A DNA stretch of 7,561 nt. Source: CBDCWA01 sp046048295. GTDB taxonomy: Bacteria; Pseudomonadota; Alphaproteobacteria; Rhizobiales; Hyphomicrobiaceae. Positions 1 to 5,292 of the stretch are shown piece by piece. How positions within the stretch are numbered: position 1 is the stretch's first letter; the number at the start of each line of letters is the position of its first letter. The notes beneath the pieces are model-generated. The model was not told the origin of the DNA and made no database searches. It was given only the letters and a program-made list of their open reading frames with translations. A program made the translations under genes and the position numbers. The DNA is taken from assembly GCA_046048295.1 (NCBI GenBank), contig JBJOGJ010000190.1, positions 1 through 7,561 on the forward strand, written 5' to 3'.

Positions 1-29
1 CGGCGCGCGATGCGCGTGCCGAACCATGG

Positions 30-52
30 ATCCCGGTGACGAGCACCGGGAT
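30..52. repeat. Short hairpin palindrome, copy 1
   Basis: ATCCCGGT (30-37) pairs with ACCGGGAT (45-52) around a 7-base loop, GACGAGC. The stem is a perfect 8 bp. It is followed by GACG, so the right arm resembles the CCGGGATGAC end of the longer element downstream and the two may share an origin. No T-run follows, so it does not look like a standard intrinsic terminator. Confidence 0.75.
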
Positions 53-92
53 GACGGGGTGGGTGGGGCTGGCCGGATGCCACGCCTCATGT

Positions 93-206
93 GTCATCCC
101 GGACGAGCGTAGCGAGATCCGGGACCCAGGGGCGGCTTGGCGATGGGCTTGCGTCATGGCCCTGGGTCCCGGCTCTGCGCGGCTGGCGCCGCTTGGCCGG
201 GATGAC
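93..206. repeat. 114-base fold-back element, copy 1
   Basis: The ends are perfect 10-base inverted repeats, GTCATCCCGG (93-102) and CCGGGATGAC (197-206). Inside lie a second pair of arms, GGGACCCAGGGGC (121-133) against a one-base-shorter partner near 159-170. A small right-hand hairpin, GCGGC (179-183) with GCCGC (188-192), is also present. The element could form a long imperfect stem or three adjacent hairpins. No transposase is encoded, so if it moves it would need help in trans. It resembles the small palindromic intergenic repeats scattered in many alphaproteobacterial genomes; I do not assign a named family. Confidence 0.8.
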
Positions 207-277
207 AATGGGGGCGTGGGGTGGGCCGGTAGCAACGATGGCGCTCAACGGCGCGCGATGCGCGTGCCGAACCATGG

Positions 278-300
278 ATCCCGGTGACGAGCACCGGGAT
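278..300. repeat. Short hairpin palindrome, copy 2
   Basis: This is an identical copy of the hairpin at 30-52, displaced by 248 bases: an 8-bp stem with loop GACGAGC. Like its partner it sits about 40 bases before the longer fold-back element, so the two structures travel together as one repeated unit. Confidence 0.75.
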
Positions 301-340
301 GACGGGGTGGGTGGGGCTGGCCGGATGCCACGCCTCATGT

Positions 341-455
341 GTCATCCCGGACGAGCGGAGCGAGATCCGGGACCCAGGGGCGGCTTGGCGATGGGTTTGC
401 GTTACGGCCCCTGGGTCCCGGCTCTGCGCGGCTGACGCCGCTTGGCCGGGATGAC
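341..455. repeat. 115-base fold-back element, copy 2
   Basis: The terminal arms are GTCATCCCGG (341-350) and CCGGGATGAC (446-455). The central arms CCGGGACCCAGGGGC (367-381) and GCCCCTGGGTCCCGG (407-421) are perfectly complementary over 15 bases with a 25-base loop. The right hairpin has a GCGGC/GCCGC stem. Compared with copy 1, the substitutions fall in the left loop, the central loop and the right loop. It ends about 200 bases before the amidohydrolase start, so it is more likely a passive or mRNA-structural repeat than part of that promoter. Confidence 0.82.
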
Positions 456-596
456 AGTTGGGGCGTGGTGGCGTTGCTTGCTGGCGGGCACTGGCAGCGG
501 ACGGCAATGGCGGGGCGTTCCGGGTAGACGCCCAGCAGTCGCTGGCGGAGCATGTGGGTGCCGCCCGGCGCGGTCGGCGTTCCAGATACAAAGCTC

Positions 597-626
597 TTGT
601 GGGGTATCCGGCAAGATGCGTATTCT
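597..626 (+). promoter_or_regulatory. Candidate sigma-70-type promoter
   Basis: TTGTGG (597-602) could serve as a -35 box and TATTCT (621-626) as a -10 box, with an 18-base spacer. This would place the transcription start near 633 and leave a leader of about 25 bases before the ATG at 659. The -35 match is partial and alphaproteobacterial promoters are loosely conserved, so this is only a candidate. Confidence 0.3.
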
Positions 627-646
627 GGTGTTTTCCACTTCAGTAC

Positions 647-651
647 GGGAG
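647..651 (+). promoter_or_regulatory. Ribosome binding site choosing the 659 start
   Basis: GGGAG lies seven bases before ATG 659 but only one base before the in-frame ATG at 653. The spacing therefore favours 659 as the translated start and argues against any start further upstream. Confidence 0.6.
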
Positions 652-658
652 AATGCAC

Positions 659-1387
659 ATGGCTCGGAAAGAGGAATTCGAGAATCACATTTGGAAGGAT
701 CTGTATTCGGAACAGGATCTCGAGCTCTACTCGCATTATGCCCGCGAGACCAAGGTTGGGCCGGCGCCGGCACTGCTTCTCATCGACTTCTACATGGAAT
801 GTTTCCGTGGTGGCGACCAGCATCCCTATGAACTCGCGAAGAAGTGGCCTTCTACCTGCGGCAGTTATGCGGTTCGCACTATCGAACCTACCAAGAAATT
901 GATCGCCGCCGCGCGCAAGGCCGGACTGCCAATTTTCTATTCGACTGGAGAAGACCGGCCGAACAGCAAGTTCACGTTCAGCAGCACTGGAACGGGGGTC
1001 ACACATCGTCGTGCAGTCGGAAACAGACAACCTGACGACTACGCCATACATCCGGAGCTTGCGCCACAATCCGAAGACGTCGTGATCTACAAGCAGCGTG
1101 CCAGCTGTTTCTACGGGACATCGCTGCTGCTACAGCTTGCAAAGCTTGGCATTCGCAGCTTGATCGTGGGTGGCGGTACGGCTTCCGGCTGCCTTCGGGC
1201 TGGCGTACTCGACGCCCAATCCGCAGGTTTTCATGTGTCACTCGTGGAGGAGTGCGTTTTCGATCGAGCCGACACGCCATTGAAGTCCAATCTCTTCGAT
1301 CTTGGCCACAAGTATGCCGACGTAATGCATCTTGAAGAGGTTCTGGCTCACCTCGCCAAGCTCTCACCCGCCCAGGCGGCGGAATAG
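659..1387 (+). CDS. Isochorismatase-family cysteine amidohydrolase (N-carbamoylsarcosine/maleamate amidase-like)
   Basis: The protein has 242 residues and no signal peptide, so it is probably cytoplasmic. It has the cysteine-hydrolase triad of the isochorismatase fold: Asp43 in LLIDFYMECF, Lys145 in VVIYKQRASCF and nucleophile Cys178 in GGTASGCLRAGVLDA. The TASGC-R-A-DA form around the cysteine, and the later VEECVFDR and NLFDLGHKYADV segments, resemble N-carbamoylsarcosine amidohydrolase and maleamate amidase more than true isochorismatases (family knowledge). Members of this branch hydrolyse a C-N bond in a small amide or carbamoyl compound; the actual substrate cannot be read from the sequence. 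ATG 659 is preferred over ATG 653 because of ribosome binding site spacing. The solute-binding protein gene begins 52 bases downstream on the same strand, which suggests an uptake-and-hydrolysis pair. The gene is less GC-rich than its neighbours, which may indicate transfer. Confidence 0.92.
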   Translation: MARKEEFENHIWKDLYSEQDLELYSHYARETKVGPAPALLLIDFYMECFRGGDQHPYELAKKWPSTCGSYAVRTIEPTKKLIAAARKAGLPIFYSTGEDRPNSKFTFSSTGTGVTHRRAVGNRQPDDYAIHPELAPQSEDVVIYKQRASCFYGTSLLLQLAKLGIRSLIVGGGTASGCLRAGVLDAQSAGFHVSLVEECVFDRADTPLKSNLFDLGHKYADVMHLEEVLAHLAKLSPAQAAE

Positions 1388-1439
1388 GCAATAGAACTCG
1401 CGCAACAAAGCCGAAATTCGAAGTGAGGACCAATTCACG

Positions 1440-2486
1440 ATGATCGTTTCCTTCAAAAGGGCTTCGGCCTTGTTTGCCGTCGTCATGACAATGAGCGTGG
1501 CTGTCGCTGCCGACCCCGTCGAGGACTTCTACAAGAGCACCCGTATCGAAATCGTCGTCGGATCGGGTGTCGGTGGCGGCTACGATACCTATGCCCGCTT
1601 TCTTGGCCGCCACATGGCCCGTCACGTTCCCGGAAAGCCGACGGTGCTCATCAAGAACATGCCGGGGGCCGGCGGCATGATTGCCGGGAATTACGTCTAT
1701 GGCCAGGCGGCCCGGGATGGGTCGGTCATAACGCATTTGCAGAATACGCTCACGATCGAGCAGATCAGCGGCACGCCGAACTTGAAACTCGATATGAGCA
1801 AGTTTCTCTGGATCGGCAGCATGAATACGCAAGCGACCATTTGCGTTCTATCGGGTGCAGTCGAGTTCAAGTCCGCGAAGGACTTCTTTACGCGCGAGTA
1901 TCTGATCGGGGCGACACAGGGCCTGGGTAACTCGACTTCGCTCGTCCCGAAGATGCTCAACACCCTCGTGGGGACCAAGTTCCGGATCGTCACCGGCTAC
2001 AAGAGCACGAGCAATGTCGTTCTCGGCATAGAGCGAAACGAGGTGCAGGGCTTGTGCGGCTGGGGCTGGGATAGCGCACAGGTTCAGGCGGCGTCGGCCA
2101 TTGATGCAGGCAAGCTCAAGGTGGGCATCGATATCGGCAACAGCCGGCATCCGGATCTGGCCAAGCGCAACGTACCCTTCCTGATGGACATGGTGCCCGA
2201 AGGTCTCAACAAGGACGCCCTGCGGGTGCTGCTCAGTCCGCAGAGCTATGGCCGGCCGTTCGCTGCGCCGCCCGGCGTTCCAGCGGACCGCCTCGCCGCC
2301 TTGCGCAAGGCGTTCGCGGCCACCCTGAAGGACGAGGCTTTCCTGGCTGAGGCCGCGAAAGCCAAGCTGCAGATCAGCTATATGCCGCCGGAAGAGATCG
2401 AGAAGCACATCAAGGATGCTTTTGCGGCTCCGGAAGCAGCGCGAAACAAGGCGATCAGTGTTTTGACAGACGCGCGGAAGAAATAG
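1440..2486 (+). CDS. Tripartite tricarboxylate transporter substrate-binding protein (Bug/TctC type)
   Basis: The protein has 348 residues, slightly longer than the usual ~320. It starts with a typical Sec signal: Lys6-Arg7, a hydrophobic stretch 8-22, then AVA-AD with likely cleavage after residue 23 or 24, so the mature protein is periplasmic. Family features include the first strand and glycine loop IEIVVGSGVGGGYDTYARFL (37-55), the NMPGAGG ligand loop (73-79), an ARDG segment (91-94) and the C-terminal APPGVPADRLAALRKAF region. Cys135 and Cys206 are the only cysteines and could form a disulfide. Such proteins bind small carboxylates for a TctA/TctB permease, but no permease genes are in the window, as is common for orphan members of this family. 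GTGAGGA at 1423-1429 is a plausible ribosome binding site. The gene follows the amidohydrolase by 52 bases without a visible terminator, so co-transcription is likely. Confidence 0.93.
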   Translation: MIVSFKRASALFAVVMTMSVAVAADPVEDFYKSTRIEIVVGSGVGGGYDTYARFLGRHMARHVPGKPTVLIKNMPGAGGMIAGNYVYGQAARDGSVITHLQNTLTIEQISGTPNLKLDMSKFLWIGSMNTQATICVLSGAVEFKSAKDFFTREYLIGATQGLGNSTSLVPKMLNTLVGTKFRIVTGYKSTSNVVLGIERNEVQGLCGWGWDSAQVQAASAIDAGKLKVGIDIGNSRHPDLAKRNVPFLMDMVPEGLNKDALRVLLSPQSYGRPFAAPPGVPADRLAALRKAFAATLKDEAFLAEAAKAKLQISYMPPEEIEKHIKDAFAAPEAARNKAISVLTDARKK

Positions 2487-2695
2487 TGCGGATGCGGATG
2501 GGTCGCTTGGAGTTCAGGCGATCCCGGAAGGATGGCATGCGGCGGGGACAGGCGGCCCTATCGAAGCTGCGAGGTTTCGAACAGGGGCTTGACGGAATCC
2601 TCGCCGCTGCTCATTCGCGGTCGCGAACGCGGCCAAAATCAGCGCTATTCTGGACGATTGATCCCATTCCCCGGTAGTTCCTGGCAGAAGCCAAC

Positions 2696-3043
2696 ATGAG
2701 CGCGTACCTCACGCCGATCGTCCTGCTGCTCGCTTCGAACGTCTTCATGACTTTCGCGTGGTACGGTCACCTGAAGTTCAAGTCCACGGCGCTGTGGGTC
2801 GTGGTGCTGGCGAGCTGGGGCATCGCGTTCTTCGAGTATTGTCTCGCAGTGCCGGCGAACCGGTTCGGCAGCGCGGTCTATTCGACGGCGCAACTCAAGA
2901 CGATCCAGGAAGTGATCACGCTCGTCGTGTTCGCCGGATTTTCCGTGCTCTACCTCGGCGAGCGGTTCACGGTCAGCTATGCCGTCGGGTTCATTCTCAT
3001 CGCGGCTGGCGCCTATTGCGTGTTCAGGTCGCCGCTCGGATAG
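2696..3043 (+). CDS. Small DMT-family membrane protein (DUF486)
   Basis: The protein has 115 residues, the full length expected for the family. Four hydrophobic helices are visible at about 4-22, 32-50, 70-88 and 93-111, giving a small inner-membrane protein. Diagnostic segments are FMTFAWYGHLKFK (17-29), SWGIAFFEYCLAVPANRFG (40-58) and STAQLKTIQEVITLVVF (63-79), which I recognise as DUF486/DMT family. The fold is related to half-size drug/metabolite transporters, but no transported substrate is established for the family to my knowledge. A 209-base gap separates it from the binding-protein gene and its ribosome binding site is weak (GCAGAAG region), so its transcriptional link to the upstream pair is uncertain. 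Its last codons lie inside the left arm of the hairpin at 3030-3065. Confidence 0.95.
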   Translation: MSAYLTPIVLLLASNVFMTFAWYGHLKFKSTALWVVVLASWGIAFFEYCLAVPANRFGSAVYSTAQLKTIQEVITLVVFAGFSVLYLGERFTVSYAVGFILIAAGAYCVFRSPLG

Positions 3044-3065
3044 GAGCGTGTCCGTCCGAGCGGCG
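3030..3065. terminator. Candidate bidirectional terminator hairpin between convergent genes
   Basis: CGCCGCTCGGA (3030-3040) is perfectly complementary to TCCGAGCGGCG (3055-3065), an 11-bp GC-rich stem with a 14-base loop. GGA/TCC inside the loop could add three more pairs. It lies between the convergent ends of the DMT gene (stop at 3041-3043, inside the loop) and the oxidoreductase gene (last base 3077). No clear T-run follows on either strand, so strength as an intrinsic terminator is uncertain, but its position fits a two-way transcription barrier. Confidence 0.55.
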
Positions 3066-3076
3066 GTGCAGTGGCG

Positions 3077-3955
3077 TTACTTCTTCTGGCCGTTGATGAC
3101 GTCGTAGACGTTGCAGGCGATGCCGGTGGCCTCGTAGCCGTCCTGGCCGGTTGCCTGAGCGATGGCGAACATCTGGTAGGCGAGACTGACGAAGGGCATC
3201 GGGACCTCCATGTCGCGGGCCATGTCGAGGCCGAATGCGACGTCCTTCGGCATCCACGACTTGCGCGGCTTGTACTTGCCGCTCACCATGATCTCCATGA
3301 TGCGCCGGGTGGCCACCGAGTCCTGCTGCGAGTTCTTCATGATGGTCTGGAAGGTGGCGTCGTCGACACCGCCCTTCTTGAGCCAGCCGCAGATCTCGGC
3401 GAGGCTCAGGTGCTGGACGGCGGCGAACATTGCCATGGCGTTCTTGACGAGCTTGGCGTTACCGAGCTCGCCGACGTAGAGGCAGGATTTGGACATCGGT
3501 GCGAAGACCGCCTGGTATTCATCGAACAACTGCCGGGTGCCCGAGATCCAGAGTGCCAGCTCGCCGGCCGCCGCGACTTCTTCGACACCGCCAGCGGAGG
3601 CGTCGACGACAGCCCAGCCCTTCTTGGTGAGCGTCTCGCTGGCTTTGACGATGGTCTCCTTGTCGATGCTGCTGAAGTCGATCCAGACCTTGGCGCCACC
3701 GGTCGCCTCGGCGAGGCCGCCCTTGCCGGTGGCGACGGCCGTGACCGCATCGTTATGGGGGAGCATCGAGAGCACGATCTCGCAGGATTCAGCGACGGCC
3801 TTCGGCGTGTCCTTGAACGTGGCGCCCTTCTCCTCCAGTCCCTTGGCCTGCGCACGGTTGAGATCGTTGACGACGAGCGGATAGCCCGCCTTGATCAGGT
3901 TGGCCGCCATGCCGCTGCCCATGCCGCCGGTGCCGATGAAACCCAAGGTCTTCAT
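3077..3955 (-). CDS. NAD(P)-dependent oxidoreductase, 3-hydroxyisobutyrate dehydrogenase family
   Basis: The protein has 292 residues, the normal length for beta-hydroxyacid dehydrogenases. The N-terminal Rossmann domain starts with GFIGTGGMGSGMAANL (5-20). Asp31 at the end of the second strand (VVNDLN) suggests a preference for NAD over NADP (inference). The family DFSS turn is at 93-96. The catalytic lysine is most likely Lys168 in GELGNAKLVKNAM, with Asn172 following, and the C-terminal helical domain includes PKDVAFGLDMA (236-246). The substrate loop reads DASAGGVEEVAAAGEL (118-133) rather than the usual DAPVSGG-type sequence, so the substrate may differ from hydroxyisobutyrate or tartronate semialdehyde. 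The frame is open upstream to 4117, but ATG at 3955 begins the family N-terminus and has GGGAG seven bases before it. It lies 128 bases downstream of the propeller gene on the same strand and is probably transcribed with it. Confidence 0.93.
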   Translation of the reverse strand: MKTLGFIGTGGMGSGMAANLIKAGYPLVVNDLNRAQAKGLEEKGATFKDTPKAVAESCEIVLSMLPHNDAVTAVATGKGGLAEATGGAKVWIDFSSIDKETIVKASETLTKKGWAVVDASAGGVEEVAAAGELALWISGTRQLFDEYQAVFAPMSKSCLYVGELGNAKLVKNAMAMFAAVQHLSLAEICGWLKKGGVDDATFQTIMKNSQQDSVATRRIMEIMVSGKYKPRKSWMPKDVAFGLDMARDMEVPMPFVSLAYQMFAIAQATGQDGYEATGIACNVYDVINGQKK

Positions 3956-3962
3956 GCCTTCA

Positions 3963-3967
3963 CTCCC
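3963..3967 (-). promoter_or_regulatory. Ribosome binding site fixing the oxidoreductase start
   Basis: On the minus strand this reads GGGAG, seven bases before ATG 3955. It supports the short start that begins MKTLGFIG rather than the longer open frame upstream. Confidence 0.6.
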
Positions 3968-4083
3968 AAATTCGTTGTGGTGCCAAGCCTCTGTCATCAC
4001 GCACGTTGCCGCCCTTTCGGGGCGCTGAGCGCGTCTCGGCCCTGTCGACGTTCTACGGTCCGATGACCTGAAGCGCAATCCGC

Positions 4084-5217
4084 CTATTTGCAGCGCTCGA
4101 GAATGTGCAGGCCCCAATGGCGGTCCAGGAGGTAGATGAGGCCGTCGTCGTCCTCGTAGACATCGTTGGAGCGGACCTTGCCGGATGGGCCTTTCGGATC
4201 GGGAATGAAGTGGGCGACCTCGGTCGGGCGGTGCGGGTCGGCAATGTCGACGATGCGCAGGCCCTGGGCGAACCAGGCGATGGGAATCTCAGTGCTTTGG
4301 ACTTTCTCGACGGGCTGGTGGCAGCCGGTCTGCGGCGGCATCGGCGTGCCGGTGTCGAGGCCGGCGACCTGGAAGGTGGAGATCGGGGCGGGGTTGGCCT
4401 CGTCGGAAATATTGACGAGCCAGGTCATGGCCGGGCCGGAGGGACGGAGCTTCGAGACGTCCTCGTCGGCGACGAGCATGATGTCCATGCCACGCAGCTT
4501 GAATGGGATCGGCAGGCAGGTGTGGGTCGGGACGGCGAATGCCTTGTTCCAGGAATGGCGGGAGATTTCCTTCGGGCGGGAGATGTCGGAGATGTCGAGG
4601 ATCGCGAAGCCGGCGTGCCAGTAGCTGACGTAGAGGCGGTCGCCCATGCGGATCGGGTGGTGGCACATCAGGTGGCGGTCCTCGATGCCTTCGGGCGTCT
4701 CGCCGCCTGCGGTCCACTGGCCGGGCCAGTGCCAGCGGCCGACCTCGACAGGCTTCTCGGGATCGGCGAGGTCGAGGATGACGACGATGCGGTTGAGGTA
4801 GCCGGGCATGGTGGTCGAGAGGTAGGCGAGGCGACCGTCGAACGTGAAGCGGTGGACGCCGGCGCCCTCGGTCTCCCAGTAGTGGATGGGGCGCGGCTGT
4901 TCGGGGTTCGAGAGGTCGTAGATGTGGAGGCCGCCGCGGAAGCCGGGGATGCGGGTATCGCGGGGGCCGGCAGCCTCGTAGTTGGTGAGCATCAGGCCGT
5001 TGCCGACACGGACCTTGTGGGCATGCACACCCTGTTTGTCATCGCACTCCAGAACGGTCGCGATGCGCGGCTTGCGGCGGTCGCGTATGTCAATGACCGT
5101 AGTTGCCTCCGGCCCATCGACGTGACCAACATAGGCGTAGCCGTTCTCAACGACGATCTGGCCGCCGCCCTTGCAGTCGACGTAGGAAACTTCGCGTAAT
5201 CCTTCAGCGGTGGCCAT
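4084..5217 (-). CDS. LVIVD-repeat seven-bladed beta-propeller protein
   Basis: The protein has 377 residues and no signal peptide, so it appears cytoplasmic. It contains a repeated strand-turn motif of the LVIVD type: VIDIRDRRKP (41-50), GLHIYDLSNPEQP (96-108), VILDLADPEKP (146-156), GFAILDISDISRP (203-215), WLVNISDEANP (266-276), GLRIVDIADPHRP (319-331) and a final GLHILERC (369-376). Seven copies fit a seven-bladed propeller. Histidines recur at the same point of five consecutive blades (67, 122, 187, 232 and 300), with extra His65, His182 and His186 nearby, which could form a metal or ligand site on the central axis (inference). The family has no single known function; binding or scaffold roles are as possible as catalysis. 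ATG 5217 is preferred over the longer frame to 5268 because GAGAGG lies eight bases upstream. The dehydrogenase gene follows on the same strand and an RND pump gene diverges from it. Confidence 0.9.
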   Translation of the reverse strand: MATAEGLREVSYVDCKGGGQIVVENGYAYVGHVDGPEATTVIDIRDRRKPRIATVLECDDKQGVHAHKVRVGNGLMLTNYEAAGPRDTRIPGFRGGLHIYDLSNPEQPRPIHYWETEGAGVHRFTFDGRLAYLSTTMPGYLNRIVVILDLADPEKPVEVGRWHWPGQWTAGGETPEGIEDRHLMCHHPIRMGDRLYVSYWHAGFAILDISDISRPKEISRHSWNKAFAVPTHTCLPIPFKLRGMDIMLVADEDVSKLRPSGPAMTWLVNISDEANPAPISTFQVAGLDTGTPMPPQTGCHQPVEKVQSTEIPIAWFAQGLRIVDIADPHRPTEVAHFIPDPKGPSGKVRSNDVYEDDDGLIYLLDRHWGLHILERCK

Positions 5218-5225
5218 GGCCTGAA

Positions 5226-5231
5226 CCTCTC
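5226..5231 (-). promoter_or_regulatory. Ribosome binding site fixing the propeller-protein start
   Basis: The minus strand reads GAGAGG here, eight bases before ATG 5217. The longer in-frame start at 5268 would add about 17 residues with no family match, so 5217 is the better choice. Confidence 0.6.
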
Positions 5232-5278
5232 GCAAGCAGACGATCGGGCAAGTGTACGTAGATCCCACGGCGGCTGCC

Positions 5279-5283
5279 AGGAG
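5279..5283 (+). promoter_or_regulatory. Ribosome binding site for the GTG-started RND gene
   Basis: AGGAG lies nine bases before GTG 5293. The frame is open upstream only to a TAA at 5197-5199, with no ATG in between, so this site decides in favour of the GTG start. Confidence 0.65.
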
Positions 5284-5292
5284 AAAGCGCCG

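Larger units (their letters stand above)
1..248. repeat. 248-base direct repeat, copy 1
   Basis: The sequence from position 1 recurs from position 249 with a constant offset of 248 bases. The first 109 bases of the two copies are identical. Similarity continues with five substitutions and one inserted base to about position 220 of this copy. The last ~28 bases (221-248) act as a spacer that is not repeated after copy 2. Each unit contains a short hairpin and a longer fold-back element, listed separately. The unit begins exactly at the window edge, so further copies may lie upstream. It carries no credible gene; open frames across it are by-products of GC-rich palindromes. Confidence 0.9.
249..470. 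repeat. 248-base direct repeat, copy 2
   Basis: This is the second copy of the unit starting at position 1. It stays aligned until about 470, then diverges, so the copy is shorter than a full period. Relative to copy 1 it has one extra C near 408-411, after which the offset becomes 249. That extra base makes the central inverted arms (367-381 and 407-421) a perfect 15-base match, so this copy is the better-preserved fold-back. It is the last repeat before the amidohydrolase gene. Confidence 0.9.
471..658. other. Non-coding leader before the amidohydrolase gene
   Basis: Together with the repeats, this makes 658 bases without a gene at the window start. A plus-strand frame is open from 458 into the downstream gene, but its first 65 or so codons look like read-through of GC-rich non-coding sequence with no recognisable domain. 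The composition becomes less GC-rich after about 585, where a promoter-like pair and a ribosome binding site are found. I see nothing else here. Confidence 0.6.
5218..5292. promoter_or_regulatory. Divergent intergenic region with both leaders
   Basis: These 75 bases separate the starts of two divergent genes, so at least part of both promoters should lie here or inside the opposite gene. I found no convincing -35/-10 pair on either strand and no clear operator palindrome. The only firm signals are the two ribosome binding sites. Confidence 0.45.

Noticed and set aside
1..470. CRISPR array
   Set aside because: There are only two units with a 248-base period and internal palindromes, not short repeats with unique spacers, and no cas genes.
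36..591. Several overlapping open frames on both strands across the repeat region
   Set aside because: They follow the repeat unit and its palindromes, change frame between copies because of the one-base indel, have biased low-complexity composition and no recognisable domain or ribosome binding site.
458..658. N-terminal extension of the amidohydrolase to 458
   Set aside because: The extension runs into repeat-edge DNA, has no family similarity, and GGGAG at 647-651 fits the start at 659.
2589..2627. TTGACG (2589-2594) as a -35 box, and the palindrome TTCGCG-GT-CGCGAA (2614-2627) before the DMT gene
   Set aside because: No acceptable -10 box lies 16-18 bases downstream of TTGACG. The palindrome is only 14 bases and GC-rich, with no second copy or known operator match, so I do not call a promoter or operator.
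2486..2677. A 63-codon plus-strand frame after the binding-protein gene
   Set aside because: It is arginine-rich with no domain, its start overlaps the preceding stop region without a good ribosome binding site, and GC-rich DNA gives many such frames by chance.
4010..4024. CGCCC/GGGCG hairpin in the propeller-dehydrogenase gap as a terminator
   Set aside because: The stem is only 5 bp with no T-run on the minus strand; it is too weak to split the two genes into separate units with any confidence.
3071..4066. A 331-codon plus-strand frame opposite the oxidoreductase
   Set aside because: It is the antisense shadow of a gene with clear Rossmann and catalytic motifs; the antisense product shows no domain.
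4105..5199. A 364-codon plus-strand frame opposite the propeller gene
   Set aside because: It is rich in Val, Ala, Gly and Asp in the pattern expected from reading a high-GC gene backwards, whereas the minus strand encodes seven ordered LVIVD repeats.
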